Positions 16,315 through 26,561 are shown, numbered from the stretch's first letter. The stretch is 64,000 nt of DNA from an uncultured Desulfovibrio sp. (GCF_902477725.1 NZ_CABSIF010000002.1:62001-126000); one strand, 5' to 3'. Made by a program: numbers and translations. Notes: a model not told the origin generated them from the letters alone.

Positions 16315-17298
16315 ATGACGGAAATTTTGGATAACATTGCTGGACCCGTGCGGCACGTGCCGGTGCTCCCGGCAGAAACGTTGGAGGCTCTTTCGCCCAG
16401 CGCCGGGGGCCGTTATCTGGACGGCACTCTGGGAATGGGCGGTCATGCCTCGGCAGTGCTCGGCACCGCCAGCGACATTGAACTGTGCGGCCTTGACCGG
16501 GATGAAGACGCCATGGCTCTTGCGCGTCAGCGGCTGGCCCCTTTTGGCAACCGCGCTCACATTTTTCATTGCAATTACAGCAATTTTCCCGATGCGCTGG
16601 CAGAACTGGGTTGGGACAAGGTGGACGGTGCGCTGCTGGATATCGGCGTGTCTTCGCTTCAGCTTGACGAAGCCGAACGCGGTTTCAGCTTTCACGGCGA
16701 TGGCCCGCTCGATATGCGCATGGATCAGAATTCCGGCCAGCCATCGGCCTGGCACTGGGTCAACCGCGAGAGTTTTGCCAGGCTCAAGGAATGCATAGCC
16801 ATGCTGGGCGAAGAACCACAGGCCGGGCGCATTGCCCGCGTTATTGTGGAATCGCGCCAGAAGGCCAGCATAGACACCACCGCAGAACTGGCAGCCCTGG
16901 TGGAAAAGGCCTACCCCGCGGCATGGCGGGCCAAGGCCCGTCGGCATCCGGCCACGCGCACCTTTCAGGCCTTGCGCATGGCCGTCAACGACGAACTGGG
17001 CGAATTGCGGCGTTTTCTTGATAACATACTGGCATATCTGCCCATTGGTGGCAGACTCGCCATTATTGCGTTTCATTCGCTTGAAGACCGCATGGTCAAA
17101 CAGGCCATGCGCCATTGGGCAGAGGGCTGCCGCTGCCCGCGTCATGTGCCGGTATGCGTGTGCAATCATCAGCCTGAAGTGCGCATCCTGTTCAAAAAGC
17201 CCGTGACAGCCTCACCCGAAGAACTGGCCGTCAACCCTCGCTCCAGCAGCGCCAAGCTGCGCGCTGTGGAAAAAATAGCCGAGGGCACCGGATCATGA
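16315..17298 (+). CDS. rsmH: 16S rRNA (cytosine-N4) methyltransferase RsmH (MraW)
   Basis: A 327-residue SAM-dependent methyltransferase that modifies C1402 of 16S rRNA. Family motifs are present: RHVPVLPAETLEAL at the N-terminus, DGTLGMGGHA as the SAM motif, LLDIGVSSLQLDEAERGFSF, DMRMDQ, RTFQALRMAVNDEL and IAFHSLEDRMVK. It is the usual second gene of dcw clusters. Its stop overlaps the ftsL start by 4 bases (ATGA). Confidence 0.96.
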   Translation: MTEILDNIAGPVRHVPVLPAETLEALSPSAGGRYLDGTLGMGGHASAVLGTASDIELCGLDRDEDAMALARQRLAPFGNRAHIFHCNYSNFPDALAELGWDKVDGALLDIGVSSLQLDEAERGFSFHGDGPLDMRMDQNSGQPSAWHWVNRESFARLKECIAMLGEEPQAGRIARVIVESRQKASIDTTAELAALVEKAYPAAWRAKARRHPATRTFQALRMAVNDELGELRRFLDNILAYLPIGGRLAIIAFHSLEDRMVKQAMRHWAEGCRCPRHVPVCVCNHQPEVRILFKKPVTASPEELAVNPRSSSAKLRAVEKIAEGTGS

Positions 17299-17600
17299 AG
17301 CGCAATACAGCCATGAACCAGCAACATGGGGGCAGGGGATGGCTGCTGGCGCTGGTTCTGGGGCTTCTGAGCTGCATGGTCATGGGTCTTGTGCTGGTGT
17401 GGAGCAACATTGAGCGCATGGACACAACCTATTTCATCAATATTCAGCAAAATACTGTTCGCGAACGGCGCGCCCTGAGGGCCAAGCTTGAAGTTGAGCG
17501 CGAACGGCTGCTTTCTCCCTATGAACTGCGGCGCAAGGCAGATGAGTTCGGTATGCGCGAACCCAAGCCCGGCCAGATTCGACGTATGGAACTACAGTAA
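17295..17600 (+). CDS. ftsL: Cell division protein FtsL
   Basis: A 101-residue bitopic membrane protein: a short cytoplasmic tail, one transmembrane segment (about residues 15-37) and a charged region with heptad-like spacing (about 45-85), then EFGMREPKPGQIRRME, which is typical of FtsL-like proteins. It is expected to join FtsB and FtsQ in the divisome. Sequence conservation in this family is low, so the call rests on size, topology, the GM-EPKPGQ motif and position between rsmH and ftsI. Overlap with rsmH implies translational coupling. Confidence 0.85.
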   Translation: MKRNTAMNQQHGGRGWLLALVLGLLSCMVMGLVLVWSNIERMDTTYFINIQQNTVRERRALRAKLEVERERLLSPYELRRKADEFGMREPKPGQIRRMELQ

Positions 17601-17691
17601 AAACTCCGGAATGCTCCAATGCCTGACCAGTTAATGCTCAGGCCCGGAAAAAGCCCGGCGTCATCACGGCGACGCCCAGTTTGGAAACGCC

Positions 17692-19833
17692 ATGTTCAAA
17701 CTCAGCTCTCGCAAACGCAATGTCTCCAGCTCTGGCCCTGTCCGTGCCACCAAGCCGCAGATCACCCGCAACCTTGTCTCTTCGGGCAAGGGTGCGACTT
17801 CTCCGGCCTGGATGGGTAATGTGGACTGGGGCCGCGCCCGCATCAAGATAGTTGTCAGCATCTTCTGCATGCTGTGGGTCGGGCTGTGGGCGCGCGCATG
17901 GTATCTCCAGATGATGGAGGGGCCGCGCCTTGCAGAGCGCGCGCGTCGGCAGCATACGGCAACGGAGCTGGTTACCGGGCGTCGCGGCATGATCTTTGAC
18001 CGCAACGGTCAGGTGCTGGCCCGCAGTGTGGAAGCAAAATCCATTTACGCCCGCCCGCAGGACATCACCGATTTTCAGGCCATGGCCAACACCCTTGGCC
18101 CCATTCTGGGCATGGAGCCGCAGAAGCTTTATGACGACCTGGCGCAGACCAAGCGCCGTTTTGTCTGGCTGAAGCGCAAGGTGGACGACTATACCGCCGA
18201 GGCCGTGCGCAAGGCCAACATTACCGGCATAGGCCTGAGCAAGGAATATGACCGCGTTTATCCCTTCAAGCACATGGCGGGGCAGCTTTTGGGCTTTGTG
18301 GGCCTTGACGACAAGGGGCTTGAAGGCATCGAGCGCTCGCTCGATGCGCGTCTTGGCTGCATTCCCACGCGCCAGATTGTGCAGCGCGATGCCATGGGCC
18401 GCCGTTTTTATCTGCACGAAGAAGGGCAGAGCGAACCGGTGGGGCAGGATCTGACCCTCACCATCGACATGCAGATTCAGTTTTTTGTTGAAGAAGCCGT
18501 GGCGCGTACCGTGCGGGAATACGATGCCCGCTGGGGCGGGGCGCTGGTGGTGGATGTGGCCTCGGGCGAAATTATGGCCTGGGCGCAGTATCCTTTCTTC
18601 AATCCTAACAACTACAAGGATTTTTCGCCGCTTGTTTACCGCAACAGGCTGGCTGCCGATGCTCTGGAACCGGGTTCCACATTCAAGCCCTTTGTGATGG
18701 CTGCCGCCATTCAGGAACGCAAGGTCACGCCCAACACCCTCATCGACTGCGAAGGCGGCAAGTGGGTGACCAAAAACTTCACCATCCGCGATACTTCGCG
18801 TCAGGGAATATTGCCTGCGGCCAAGGTGCTGCGCTATTCGTCCAACATCGGCATGGCCAAGATCGGCCTGTCCATGGGCGCTCCTACCTTCTACAAATAT
18901 ATGCATGCGTTGGGCTTTGGACAGCGCACGGGCGTACCTGTGTCTGAAAGCCGTGGCATCCTGCGCGCCCCGCGCGACTGGAGCGAAGTGGACATCATGT
19001 CCACCTCGTTTGGTCAGAGTATTTCGGTGACGGGCCTTCAGATGGCGCAGGGCTACCTGACCCTGCTCAACAATGGCGTGTACAAGCCCCTGCGCCTCAC
19101 GCGCGAAGACGGCGTGGTGGATGAGGTGCGCCCCCGTATTTATTCTGAAACCGCTGTGCGCGAAGTCATGCACATGATGCGCGATGTTGTTGAAGAACAT
19201 GATGGTACAGGCAAGCGCGCACGTGTAGACGGCATTGACGTTGGCGGCAAGACCGGTACAGCCCAGAAGGCCGACCACAGGTCGGGCACATACGGCAGCA
19301 AGCGTCTCGCTTCGTTCGTGGGCTTTTTCCCGGCAGACAAGCCCAAGTATTTTGTGATGGTCATGGTTGATGAACCTTCACGTAACCAGTACGGCGGCGT
19401 GGTGGCAGCACCCGTGTTCAAGGAAGTTGCCTCCCGCATGGTGTCGTATACGGGCATGTTTAACGAAACCAAGGTGGCGGAAGCGGATAAAAAAGCCTCC
19501 GAGGGTGAAGGCCCGGCCACCAAGACCCGTCAACGCGGTCTCAAGCTTGCCGCGCTGGAGGTTCCCTATGCCACCGACTCCAGAAAGCTGGCCCCGCCGC
19601 AGCAGGCCGAAGGCATGCGCTTGCCTGGGCATCTGGCCAAGGCCAGCAGCCGGGTGCCGGACGTGATGGGCAAATCTGTGCGCAATGCGGTTGAACTGTT
19701 TGCCCGCGCAGGTGTTGTGCCTGAACTCAAAGGATCCGGCAGCAGGGTGGTCAAACAGACCCCTGCCCCCGGAGTGGCCTGGCCTGAAGAAGGCAAGGAC
19801 ATCGAATATATTCTCTGGCTTTCCGAACGGTAA
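17692..19833 (+). CDS. ftsI: Peptidoglycan transpeptidase FtsI (PBP3) with C-terminal PASTA domain
   Basis: A 713-residue class B penicillin-binding protein for septal cross-linking. A 50-residue basic N-terminus precedes a transmembrane helix (about 51-69), then the pedestal domain and the transpeptidase domain with SxxK at Ser329/Lys332 (EPGSTFKP), SSN (YSSNIGM) and KTGTAQK. The C-terminus (about 640-713) is a PASTA repeat beginning VPDVMGKSVRNAVELFARAG. PASTA on FtsI is common in deltaproteobacteria and Spo VD-like proteins but absent from the E. coli protein. It lies 91 bases after ftsL and 115 bases before murE. Confidence 0.94.
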   Translation: MFKLSSRKRNVSSSGPVRATKPQITRNLVSSGKGATSPAWMGNVDWGRARIKIVVSIFCMLWVGLWARAWYLQMMEGPRLAERARRQHTATELVTGRRGMIFDRNGQVLARSVEAKSIYARPQDITDFQAMANTLGPILGMEPQKLYDDLAQTKRRFVWLKRKVDDYTAEAVRKANITGIGLSKEYDRVYPFKHMAGQLLGFVGLDDKGLEGIERSLDARLGCIPTRQIVQRDAMGRRFYLHEEGQSEPVGQDLTLTIDMQIQFFVEEAVARTVREYDARWGGALVVDVASGEIMAWAQYPFFNPNNYKDFSPLVYRNRLAADALEPGSTFKPFVMAAAIQERKVTPNTLIDCEGGKWVTKNFTIRDTSRQGILPAAKVLRYSSNIGMAKIGLSMGAPTFYKYMHALGFGQRTGVPVSESRGILRAPRDWSEVDIMSTSFGQSISVTGLQMAQGYLTLLNNGVYKPLRLTREDGVVDEVRPRIYSETAVREVMHMMRDVVEEHDGTGKRARVDGIDVGGKTGTAQKADHRSGTYGSKRLASFVGFFPADKPKYFVMVMVDEPSRNQYGGVVAAPVFKEVASRMVSYTGMFNETKVAEADKKASEGEGPATKTRQRGLKLAALEVPYATDSRKLAPPQQAEGMRLPGHLAKASSRVPDVMGKSVRNAVELFARAGVVPELKGSGSRVVKQTPAPGVAWPEEGKDIEYILWLSER

Positions 19834-19948
19834 GAACGGCAGGTTGCTTCCGGCTGGCGCACGCATGGCGCGCGGGGTTGCGGGTTGAATTGCGCGCGCC
19901 GCCGGGACTAAATTGGGGCATTTGCCCCGGTTATGCAGTGAGGTTGAT

Positions 19949-21403
19949 ATGGAACGGGAATTTGCAACCCTTCTTGAACAGTGCAGACGCGGCGGTATTG
20001 AAGTGCGCGTCGATTCTCGTCAGGTCAATTCCGGCGATATCTTTGTTGCCGTGCCTGGCGTTAACGAAGACGGGGCGCGTTTTATTCCCGCCGCAGTAGC
20101 CGCAGGGGCTTCCATTGTCGTTTGCCGCCCCGGCGGAGCGGAAGAAGCCGCTGCACTTGCTGGCGGCTGTCGCGTTGTGCATCATTCCGACCCGCGTGAG
20201 GCGCTCTGGCGTCTGGCAGAGGCCCGCTGGCGCACCAGCGAGCTGCCGCTCAAGATCGTGGGCGTTACAGGCACCAACGGCAAGACCACCTGCTCCTATC
20301 TGCTCGAGCAGCTCTTTGCGCAGGCTGGGCACAAGCTTGGCGTCATGGGCACGGTCAGCTACCGCTGGCCCGGTCATGCGGAAGCCGCACCCCTCACTAC
20401 GCCCGATGCCCTGAGCGTGCACGCCATGCTGGCCGCCATGGCCAAGGCGGGCGTGGATGTGGCGGTGATGGAAGTGTCCTCCCACGCCATTGATCAGCAG
20501 CGCGTCTGCGGCGTGCCGTTTTCCGGCGCAGCCTTTACCAATCTGACGCAGGATCATCTGGATTATCACAAGAGCATGGAAAGCTACTTCCAGGTCAAGG
20601 CCCGCCTGTTCCTGGAGCTGCCCCGGCCCGACAAGGCCATGGCTGTCAACGCCGATGACCCCTGGGGCCGCCGCCTGCTGGAACTGTGCCCCACGGCGCT
20701 TTCCTTTGGCTTGCAGAAAGGCGCGCTGAACAAGCGTCACCTCTGGGGTGAGCTGCTTTCTGCCGGAACGGAGGGCTGCCACATGCGCATGCATCTTGAG
20801 GGCAGCAAGTGGGAACTTCGCTCGCCGTTGGTGGGCGCGTTCAACGCCTCCAATCTGCTGGCCGTGCAGGCTGTTGCCCTTGAAATGGGCATAGAGCCAG
20901 ATGCTTTCAAATCTCTTGAAAGTTTTACGGGCGTGAGCGGGCGGCTTGAACGTGTGGAAAATCCCCAAGGATTAAATGTATTTGTCGACTATGCCCACAC
21001 GCCGGACGCGCTGGAAAACGTTTTGCAGGCCCTGCGGGGGGCTGGATTCAAACGCGTTGTTACTGTATTTGGCTGCGGCGGCAATCGTGACCGCACCAAG
21101 CGCCCCCTCATGGGCGAGGCTGTTGCCCGCTGGTCTGACGTGGCAGTGCTGACCTCTGACAACCCGCGTTTTGAAGAGCCGGAAGCCATTTTGCAGGATG
21201 TTCTGCCTGGTTTGAAATCCGCCCGCGAAGTTGTGGTTGAGGTTGACCGCCGCGCCGCTACCATCAAGGCGCTGAAAATGCTCGGCAAGGACGATGCATT
21301 GCTTATTGCAGGCAAAGGCCATGAGGATTATCAGATCATCCAGGGTGTCAAACACCACTATAGCGACCAGGAAGTAGTTAGGGAGTTTCTTCATTGCGAC
21401 TGA
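19949..21403 (+). CDS. murE: UDP-MurNAc-L-Ala-D-Glu:meso-diaminopimelate ligase
   Basis: A 484-residue Mur ligase. The ATP-binding GVTGTNGKTT, the substrate-loop MEVSSHAIDQQRV and the acceptor motif LTSDNPR are present; DNPR indicates addition of meso-diaminopimelate rather than lysine, so the organism should have DAP-type peptidoglycan. I place the start at the ATG 19949 with GAGG 5 bases upstream, rather than the open frame 12 codons earlier. murF begins 10 bases before its stop. Confidence 0.95.
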   Translation: MEREFATLLEQCRRGGIEVRVDSRQVNSGDIFVAVPGVNEDGARFIPAAVAAGASIVVCRPGGAEEAAALAGGCRVVHHSDPREALWRLAEARWRTSELPLKIVGVTGTNGKTTCSYLLEQLFAQAGHKLGVMGTVSYRWPGHAEAAPLTTPDALSVHAMLAAMAKAGVDVAVMEVSSHAIDQQRVCGVPFSGAAFTNLTQDHLDYHKSMESYFQVKARLFLELPRPDKAMAVNADDPWGRRLLELCPTALSFGLQKGALNKRHLWGELLSAGTEGCHMRMHLEGSKWELRSPLVGAFNASNLLAVQAVALEMGIEPDAFKSLESFTGVSGRLERVENPQGLNVFVDYAHTPDALENVLQALRGAGFKRVVTVFGCGGNRDRTKRPLMGEAVARWSDVAVLTSDNPRFEEPEAILQDVLPGLKSAREVVVEVDRRAATIKALKMLGKDDALLIAGKGHEDYQIIQGVKHHYSDQEVVREFLHCD

Positions 21404-22842
21404 CCTACAATGAAATAGCGGCCCGTCTGGGCCTGAGCGCCCTTGAGAGCGACATTGCGCTGACCGCCACAGTGACGGACAGCCGCGAGGCCGCGCCCGG
21501 GGCTCTCTTTGTCTGCATCCCCGGCAGCAGGGTGGACGGGCATGACTATGTGCCTGCCGCCGTGGAGCTTGGGGCTTCTGCCGTGCTGGCCTCCCGGGCG
21601 CTGCCCGATGCGGGTGTGCCCGTGCTGGTTGTGGAAGATACGGTCAAGGCCCTTGGCAGCATAGCCGCCATGTGGCGCGACAAAACAACCGCTAAAGTTG
21701 TGGGCGTTACGGGCACTGCGGGCAAGACAACCCTTAAGGAAGTGTTGGCTCAGGTGCTTTCCGTGCGAGGCAAGACCGCCAAGAACGCCCTGAACAACAA
21801 CAACCAGATAGGCATGCCCCGCGCCATGCTCGCCACTGACGGCGATGAAGATTTTTGGGTCATGGAGGCTGGCATCAGCCATGAGGGCGACATGGAAGAA
21901 CTGTCGTCTGTCATGCGCCCTGACATTGGACTTATTCTCAACGTCGGCGCCGGGCATACAGAAGGCCTTGGCAGCAAGGGCGTAGCCTGGCACAAATCGC
22001 GCCTGCTCACAAATCTTGCCCCCAAGGGCATCGGCCTTGTGTGCGCCGATTATCCCGAACTTGTGCGCGAGGCCAGAGCCACCGGCGCGGAACTGCATTT
22101 TTTCAGCGCCGCAGGCAGGGCTGTGGAATACCGCGCCTCTTACGCAGGGCCAGCGCCCGCACAGGCCGACAGCCGCGATGATGCCGCAACGGGCGTTGAC
22201 GCGCCGGACGACAGGCGCGGCCTGTACCACCTCTGGCTTGACGGCGCGCGTTGCGACGTTACCGCTCCTTTCAGGGGAGAGTACGGCGCGGAAAATGTTA
22301 TAGCCGTTGCCGCCGCCGCCCATCTGCTGGGCTTGAGCACTGCGGAAATTGCTCAGGGGCTGGCTCAGAGCGAGCTGCCCGTGCAGCGGTTCAACCAGGC
22401 GCGCGTGGGCAAATGGCTGCTTATTGACGATACCTATAATGCCAATCCGCTTTCCATGCGTCGCATGCTTGATGCTGCGGCAGAGCGCGCCGCTGGCAGG
22501 CTTTTTGTGCCTGTGCTCGGCGAAATGCTCGAGCTTGGGCCGCAGGCCGAGGCAGAGCACGAGGCCCTTGGCAAACACCTGGCTGAACTTAAACCTGCGG
22601 CAGTATTCTGGAAAGGCGGCCATGGCGAAAATATCCGCGCCGGGCTGACCTGTGGGGGCTATACAGGGCCGTGGTTCGAGGTGTATGACGCTGCGGCCTT
22701 TGCTGCTGCATGGGGCGAATTGACGGGCAATGCCTTTGCCGAAAACAAAACCGGCGGCGTGGCCCTGTTCAAGGGATCACGCGGCAACAGGCTGGAATGC
22801 CTGCTCCAGACTCTCACAGAGCCGGAGGCCGTGCGGGGCTGA
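21394..22842 (+). CDS. murF: UDP-MurNAc-tripeptide:D-Ala-D-Ala ligase
   Basis: A 482-residue Mur ligase adding D-Ala-D-Ala to the nucleotide precursor. It has GVTGTAGKTTLKE (P-loop), NALNNNNQIGMP and LLIDDTYNANPLSM. The start is TTG at 21394: LTYNEIAARLGLS aligns with the usual MurF N-terminus, GGGAG lies 9 bases upstream, and no in-frame ATG or GTG is nearby. It overlaps the murE end by 10 bases, so translation is probably coupled. Residues about 250-275 form a poorly conserved, Ala/Asp-rich insert. Confidence 0.94.
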   Translation: MRLTYNEIAARLGLSALESDIALTATVTDSREAAPGALFVCIPGSRVDGHDYVPAAVELGASAVLASRALPDAGVPVLVVEDTVKALGSIAAMWRDKTTAKVVGVTGTAGKTTLKEVLAQVLSVRGKTAKNALNNNNQIGMPRAMLATDGDEDFWVMEAGISHEGDMEELSSVMRPDIGLILNVGAGHTEGLGSKGVAWHKSRLLTNLAPKGIGLVCADYPELVREARATGAELHFFSAAGRAVEYRASYAGPAPAQADSRDDAATGVDAPDDRRGLYHLWLDGARCDVTAPFRGEYGAENVIAVAAAAHLLGLSTAEIAQGLAQSELPVQRFNQARVGKWLLIDDTYNANPLSMRRMLDAAAERAAGRLFVPVLGEMLELGPQAEAEHEALGKHLAELKPAAVFWKGGHGENIRAGLTCGGYTGPWFEVYDAAAFAAAWGELTGNAFAENKTGGVALFKGSRGNRLECLLQTLTEPEAVRG

Positions 22843-22993
22843 GGGCCAAGATCAAAAACGCCGCCTGCTGGAGCGTTGCATACTTGAAACGGGCGTTGGC
22901 GGATTATTCCGCTTAAGCCAGATTTCATGGTTTAACTGCTTTAAAGAACGGGCATAACGGTCTGCACACGACCAAAAGAACGGATTACGCTGC

Positions 22994-24070
22994 ATGTTCT
23001 ATAATCTTTTTGTCCCCCTTGCGTCCGAATGGACGGTATTCAACGTTTTTCGGTACATTAGCTTCCGCTCGTTGGCTGCGCTCATCACTGCTCTTGTGCT
23101 TTCTATTCTCATTGGTCCCCGTTTTATCGGCTGGCTCCGCAGCCTCAAATGCGGCCAGTATATTCATGAAGACGTTGCCGCCCACGCCTGCAAGGCCGGC
23201 ACCCCCACCATGGGCGGTCTGCTCATGCTGTTTGCGCTCACCGTTAGCCTGCTGTTGTGGTCTGATTTGACAAATCCCTATATCTGGCAGGCTTTTCTTG
23301 TTTTTGCAGGTTTCGGAGCCGTTGGCTTCTGGGACGACATCACCAAGTTGCGTCACCACAAAAACAAGGGGATTTCCGGCAGGTCCAAAATGGCGGGGCA
23401 ACTTGTCGTTGCCTGCGCGGCAATGGTACTGCTCTATATCAATCCCGATTACAGCAGCAAGCTGACCATTCCTTTTCTGAAAGAAGTTACCTTTGATCTG
23501 GGCTGGTTTTATCTGCCCTTTGGCGTGTTTGTCATGGTGGCCTCTTCCAACGCCGTCAATCTGACGGATGGACTGGACGGTCTTGCCATCGGGCCTTCCA
23601 TTGTGGCTTGCCTTGTTTTTTCCATCTTCATCTATATCACGGGCAACGCCCGCTTTGCCGGATATCTGCTGCTGCCCTACATGCCCGGCGTGGGCGAGGT
23701 CACAGTGTTCTGCGCGGCGCTTGTGGGCGCGGGCCTTGGTTTTTTGTGGTTCAACGCCTATCCAGCCCAGGTATTCATGGGCGATGTGGGTTCGCTTTCG
23801 CTTGGCGGCGTGCTGGGCTATCTGGCCCTGCTGTGCAAGCAGGAACTTGTTCTTTCAGTGGTGGGCGGCCTTTTTGTGGCCGAAACGCTTTCGGTCATTC
23901 TACAGGTCGGCTACTTCCGCTGGACTGGCGGCAAACGTATTTTCCGCATGGCACCCTTGCACCATCATTTTGAGCTCAAGGGCGTGCCTGAATCCAAGAT
24001 CATCATCCGGTTCTGGATAACTTCCATCCTGTTGGGCCTTGTGGCGCTTTCTGTTCTGAAGCTGCGCTGA
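22994..24070 (+). CDS. mraY: Phospho-MurNAc-pentapeptide translocase MraY
   Basis: A 358-residue integral membrane enzyme with about ten hydrophobic segments. It transfers phospho-MurNAc-pentapeptide to undecaprenyl phosphate, giving lipid I at the inner membrane. Signature residues are present: KAGTPTMGG, the Asp pair in FWDDITK, NAVNLTDGLDGLA, FMGDVGSLSLGG and APLHHHFE. The gap of 151 bases after murF is one of the larger ones in the cluster; no terminator was seen there. Confidence 0.96.
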   Translation: MFYNLFVPLASEWTVFNVFRYISFRSLAALITALVLSILIGPRFIGWLRSLKCGQYIHEDVAAHACKAGTPTMGGLLMLFALTVSLLLWSDLTNPYIWQAFLVFAGFGAVGFWDDITKLRHHKNKGISGRSKMAGQLVVACAAMVLLYINPDYSSKLTIPFLKEVTFDLGWFYLPFGVFVMVASSNAVNLTDGLDGLAIGPSIVACLVFSIFIYITGNARFAGYLLLPYMPGVGEVTVFCAALVGAGLGFLWFNAYPAQVFMGDVGSLSLGGVLGYLALLCKQELVLSVVGGLFVAETLSVILQVGYFRWTGGKRIFRMAPLHHHFELKGVPESKIIIRFWITSILLGLVALSVLKLR

Positions 24071-24081
24071 GGAGAGGGGAT

Positions 24082-25386
24082 ATGGCACTGGAGAAAAATC
24101 GCGGCAGACGTATTGAACCCGGCGAACTGGCAGTTGTTGTGGGCGCGGGCCGTTCAGGCCTTGCCGCCGCTCGGCTGCTGCGGCGCGCCGGGGCGAGGGT
24201 TCGGCTACTGGACAGCAACCTCAAGGCGCTGGCCGGAAGGGAAGTGCTCTCCGCTGAACTTGCGGCCCTTGGCATTGACGTGCAGCTGGGCGAGCATTCT
24301 GCGGCGCAGTTTGCAGGCGCGGCCTTTGTGGTGCCCAGCCCTGGCATGCCTGTAGCCAGGCTTGCAGGGCTGGTGGACACGCAGGTTTCTGAAATTCTGG
24401 CCGAAATGGAACTGGCCTGGCGTTACCTTGATGACGAGCCAGTGCTGGCCATAACCGGCACCAGCGGTAAAACCACCACGGCCTCTCTGGCTGCCGCCAT
24501 GCTGCACGAGCAGGGCTATTCCGTGTTTTTGGGCGGCAACATCGGAACACCGCTTTCGGAATATGTTCTCGGCGGCAAAAAAGCCGATGTGCTTGTGCTT
24601 GAGATCTCCAGCTTCCAGTTGCAGGCCTGCACCACTTTTTGTCCGCGCGCGGGTATCCTGCTCAACATCACACCCAACCATCTTGATTACCATAAGGACA
24701 TGGCGGAATACACCGAGGCCAAGTTCCGCCTCTTCCGCTGTCAGGACGAAGGCGATCTGGCTGTACTGGGCGAAGACCTGCAAGCGCTGGCTGACGCTCA
24801 CCGCCTCAAGGCCCGCAAGGTTTTTGTAAAGGCCACTGACCGTTTTCCCACAAGCTGCCTCATGGGCGCGCACAACCGTATTAATGAAGAAGCCGCGTGG
24901 CAGGCCTGCCGCCTTTTTGGCGTGACGGAAGCCAGCGCGACCAAGGCCGTTGAGCGCTTTCAGCCTTTGCCGCACCGTCTTGAGCGTGTGCGCGAGCTTG
25001 GCGGCGTGCTGTACGTCAATGATTCCAAATGCACCACGGTTTCCGCCCTTCAGGTGGCGCTGGAGGCTTTTGACCGCCCTGTGCGGCTGCTCTGCGGCGG
25101 CAAGTTTAAGGGCGGCGATCTGGCCGGGCTTGTAGATCTGCTGCGCGCCAAAGTGCAGGAAGTTGTACTTTTTGGGGCCAGCCGTGAGCACTTTGAAAAG
25201 GCCTGGCAGGGAATCGTGCCCATAAGCTGGCACGAAACAATGGAACCGGCAGTGCGTTTTGCCTCGGCAAATGCCAAAAGCGGCGACGTGGTGCTGCTTG
25301 CACCCGCCACCTCCAGCTATGACCTGTACAAAAATTATGAACAGCGCGGTGAAGACTTCAAACAGATTGTGGGTAAGCTGTCATGA
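24082..25386 (+). CDS. murD: UDP-MurNAc-L-Ala:D-glutamate ligase
   Basis: A 434-residue Mur ligase. The N-terminal Rossmann fold starts VVVGAGRSGLAAARLL, the ATP site is AITGTSGKTTTASL and the central domain contains NITPNHLDYHKDM. The C-terminal domain has YVNDSKCTTVSA and LLAPATSSYDLYKNYEQRG. GAGGAGAGGGG directly upstream is a strong ribosome-binding site. The stop overlaps the ftsW start by 4 bases. Confidence 0.96.
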   Translation: MALEKNRGRRIEPGELAVVVGAGRSGLAAARLLRRAGARVRLLDSNLKALAGREVLSAELAALGIDVQLGEHSAAQFAGAAFVVPSPGMPVARLAGLVDTQVSEILAEMELAWRYLDDEPVLAITGTSGKTTTASLAAAMLHEQGYSVFLGGNIGTPLSEYVLGGKKADVLVLEISSFQLQACTTFCPRAGILLNITPNHLDYHKDMAEYTEAKFRLFRCQDEGDLAVLGEDLQALADAHRLKARKVFVKATDRFPTSCLMGAHNRINEEAAWQACRLFGVTEASATKAVERFQPLPHRLERVRELGGVLYVNDSKCTTVSALQVALEAFDRPVRLLCGGKFKGGDLAGLVDLLRAKVQEVVLFGASREHFEKAWQGIVPISWHETMEPAVRFASANAKSGDVVLLAPATSSYDLYKNYEQRGEDFKQIVGKLS

Positions 25387-26561
25387 AGAACATCTTCAGC
25401 GGTAAGGAAAAAGCGCCCAAGGTAAACAGCGCCATGGCGAGGGCCACGGAAGAAGGGCCGTTCGCGCCCTTTGACTGGTGGCTTTTCACCATCATGCTGA
25501 TTATCCTTTCCATTGGTCTTGTGATGGTGCTTTCGGCCAGCGGCATCGTGGCGGAGCAGGTCAACGGCGACAAATACTTTTTCTTCAAGCGTCAGGTCAT
25601 TTTTGCCCTTTGCGGCGGCGTTGCGCTGTGGAGCGCCGCCCTCCTGCCAAGGCACTGGCTGTACCGCATGCAGTATCCGGCGCTCTTTCTTGCGCTGCTC
25701 CTGCTGCTGGTGACGCTCTCGCCCCTTACCCCTGCCATCAACGGTGCAAAACGCTGGATCCCGCTGGGTTTTATCTCCATTCAGCCCATGGAGTTCGTCA
25801 AAATTGCGCTGGCGCTGTACCTTGCGTATTTCATGAGTTCCAAGCAGGAGCTTATCAAGACGTTCAGCCGGGGCGTCATTCCTCCCTTTGCCGTTACGGG
25901 GCTGTTCTGCTTTTTACTGCTTTTGCAGCCTGACTTCGGCAGCGCCGTCGTTCTGGCAAGTATTCTGTTTTTCATGTGCGTGGCGGGCGGCACCCGCTTT
26001 GTCTATCTGTTCTTTTCGGTGGCGCTCGCATGCGGCGGCGCTATGGCGCTGGCCATTTCTTCGCCCTATCGTCTGCGCCGTCTGCTGGCCTTTCTTGATC
26101 CTTTTCAGGATGCGCACAACACGGGCTACCAGCTTGTGCAGTCACTGCTGGCCATTGGTTCGGGCAGCTTCTTTGGCGTAGGCGTTGGCGCAAGCAAGCA
26201 GAAGATGTTTTATCTGCCTGAAGCGCACAACGACTTTATTATGGCCGTGCTTGCCGAAGAAATGGGCTTTGTGGGCGTAAGCGCGGTGATGATTCTGTTT
26301 GCGCTGCTTTTTTGGCGCTGCTACAAAATCATCATGGGGCAGCGCAATCTGCGCGACCGCTTTACCGCATTTGGCATTACCACCATTCTTGCAATGGGTT
26401 CGGTCATGAATCTGGCCGTGGTCATGGGGGTTGCGCCGCCCAAGGGCGTGCCCATGCCCCTCATGAGTTACGGCGGCAGTAACCTTTTGGCCACCATGCT
26501 GTGCGTGGGCCTGCTCATGAACTTTTCAAGGACGGCGGACACATGGACAACATCATCCTGA
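25383..26561 (+). CDS. ftsW: Septal peptidoglycan polymerase FtsW
   Basis: A 392-residue SEDS-family membrane protein with about ten transmembrane segments and a cytoplasmic N-terminus of about 35 residues. Family motifs include AINGAKRWIPLGFISIQPMEFVK, LLLQPDFGSA, the FLPEAHNDFI-type loop (FYLPEAHNDFIMAV) and PLMSYGGSNLL. It polymerises lipid II at the septum together with FtsI. The start overlaps the murD stop (ATGA) and murG begins inside its 3' end. Confidence 0.95.
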   Translation: MKNIFSGKEKAPKVNSAMARATEEGPFAPFDWWLFTIMLIILSIGLVMVLSASGIVAEQVNGDKYFFFKRQVIFALCGGVALWSAALLPRHWLYRMQYPALFLALLLLLVTLSPLTPAINGAKRWIPLGFISIQPMEFVKIALALYLAYFMSSKQELIKTFSRGVIPPFAVTGLFCFLLLLQPDFGSAVVLASILFFMCVAGGTRFVYLFFSVALACGGAMALAISSPYRLRRLLAFLDPFQDAHNTGYQLVQSLLAIGSGSFFGVGVGASKQKMFYLPEAHNDFIMAVLAEEMGFVGVSAVMILFALLFWRCYKIIMGQRNLRDRFTAFGITTILAMGSVMNLAVVMGVAPPKGVPMPLMSYGGSNLLATMLCVGLLMNFSRTADTWTTSS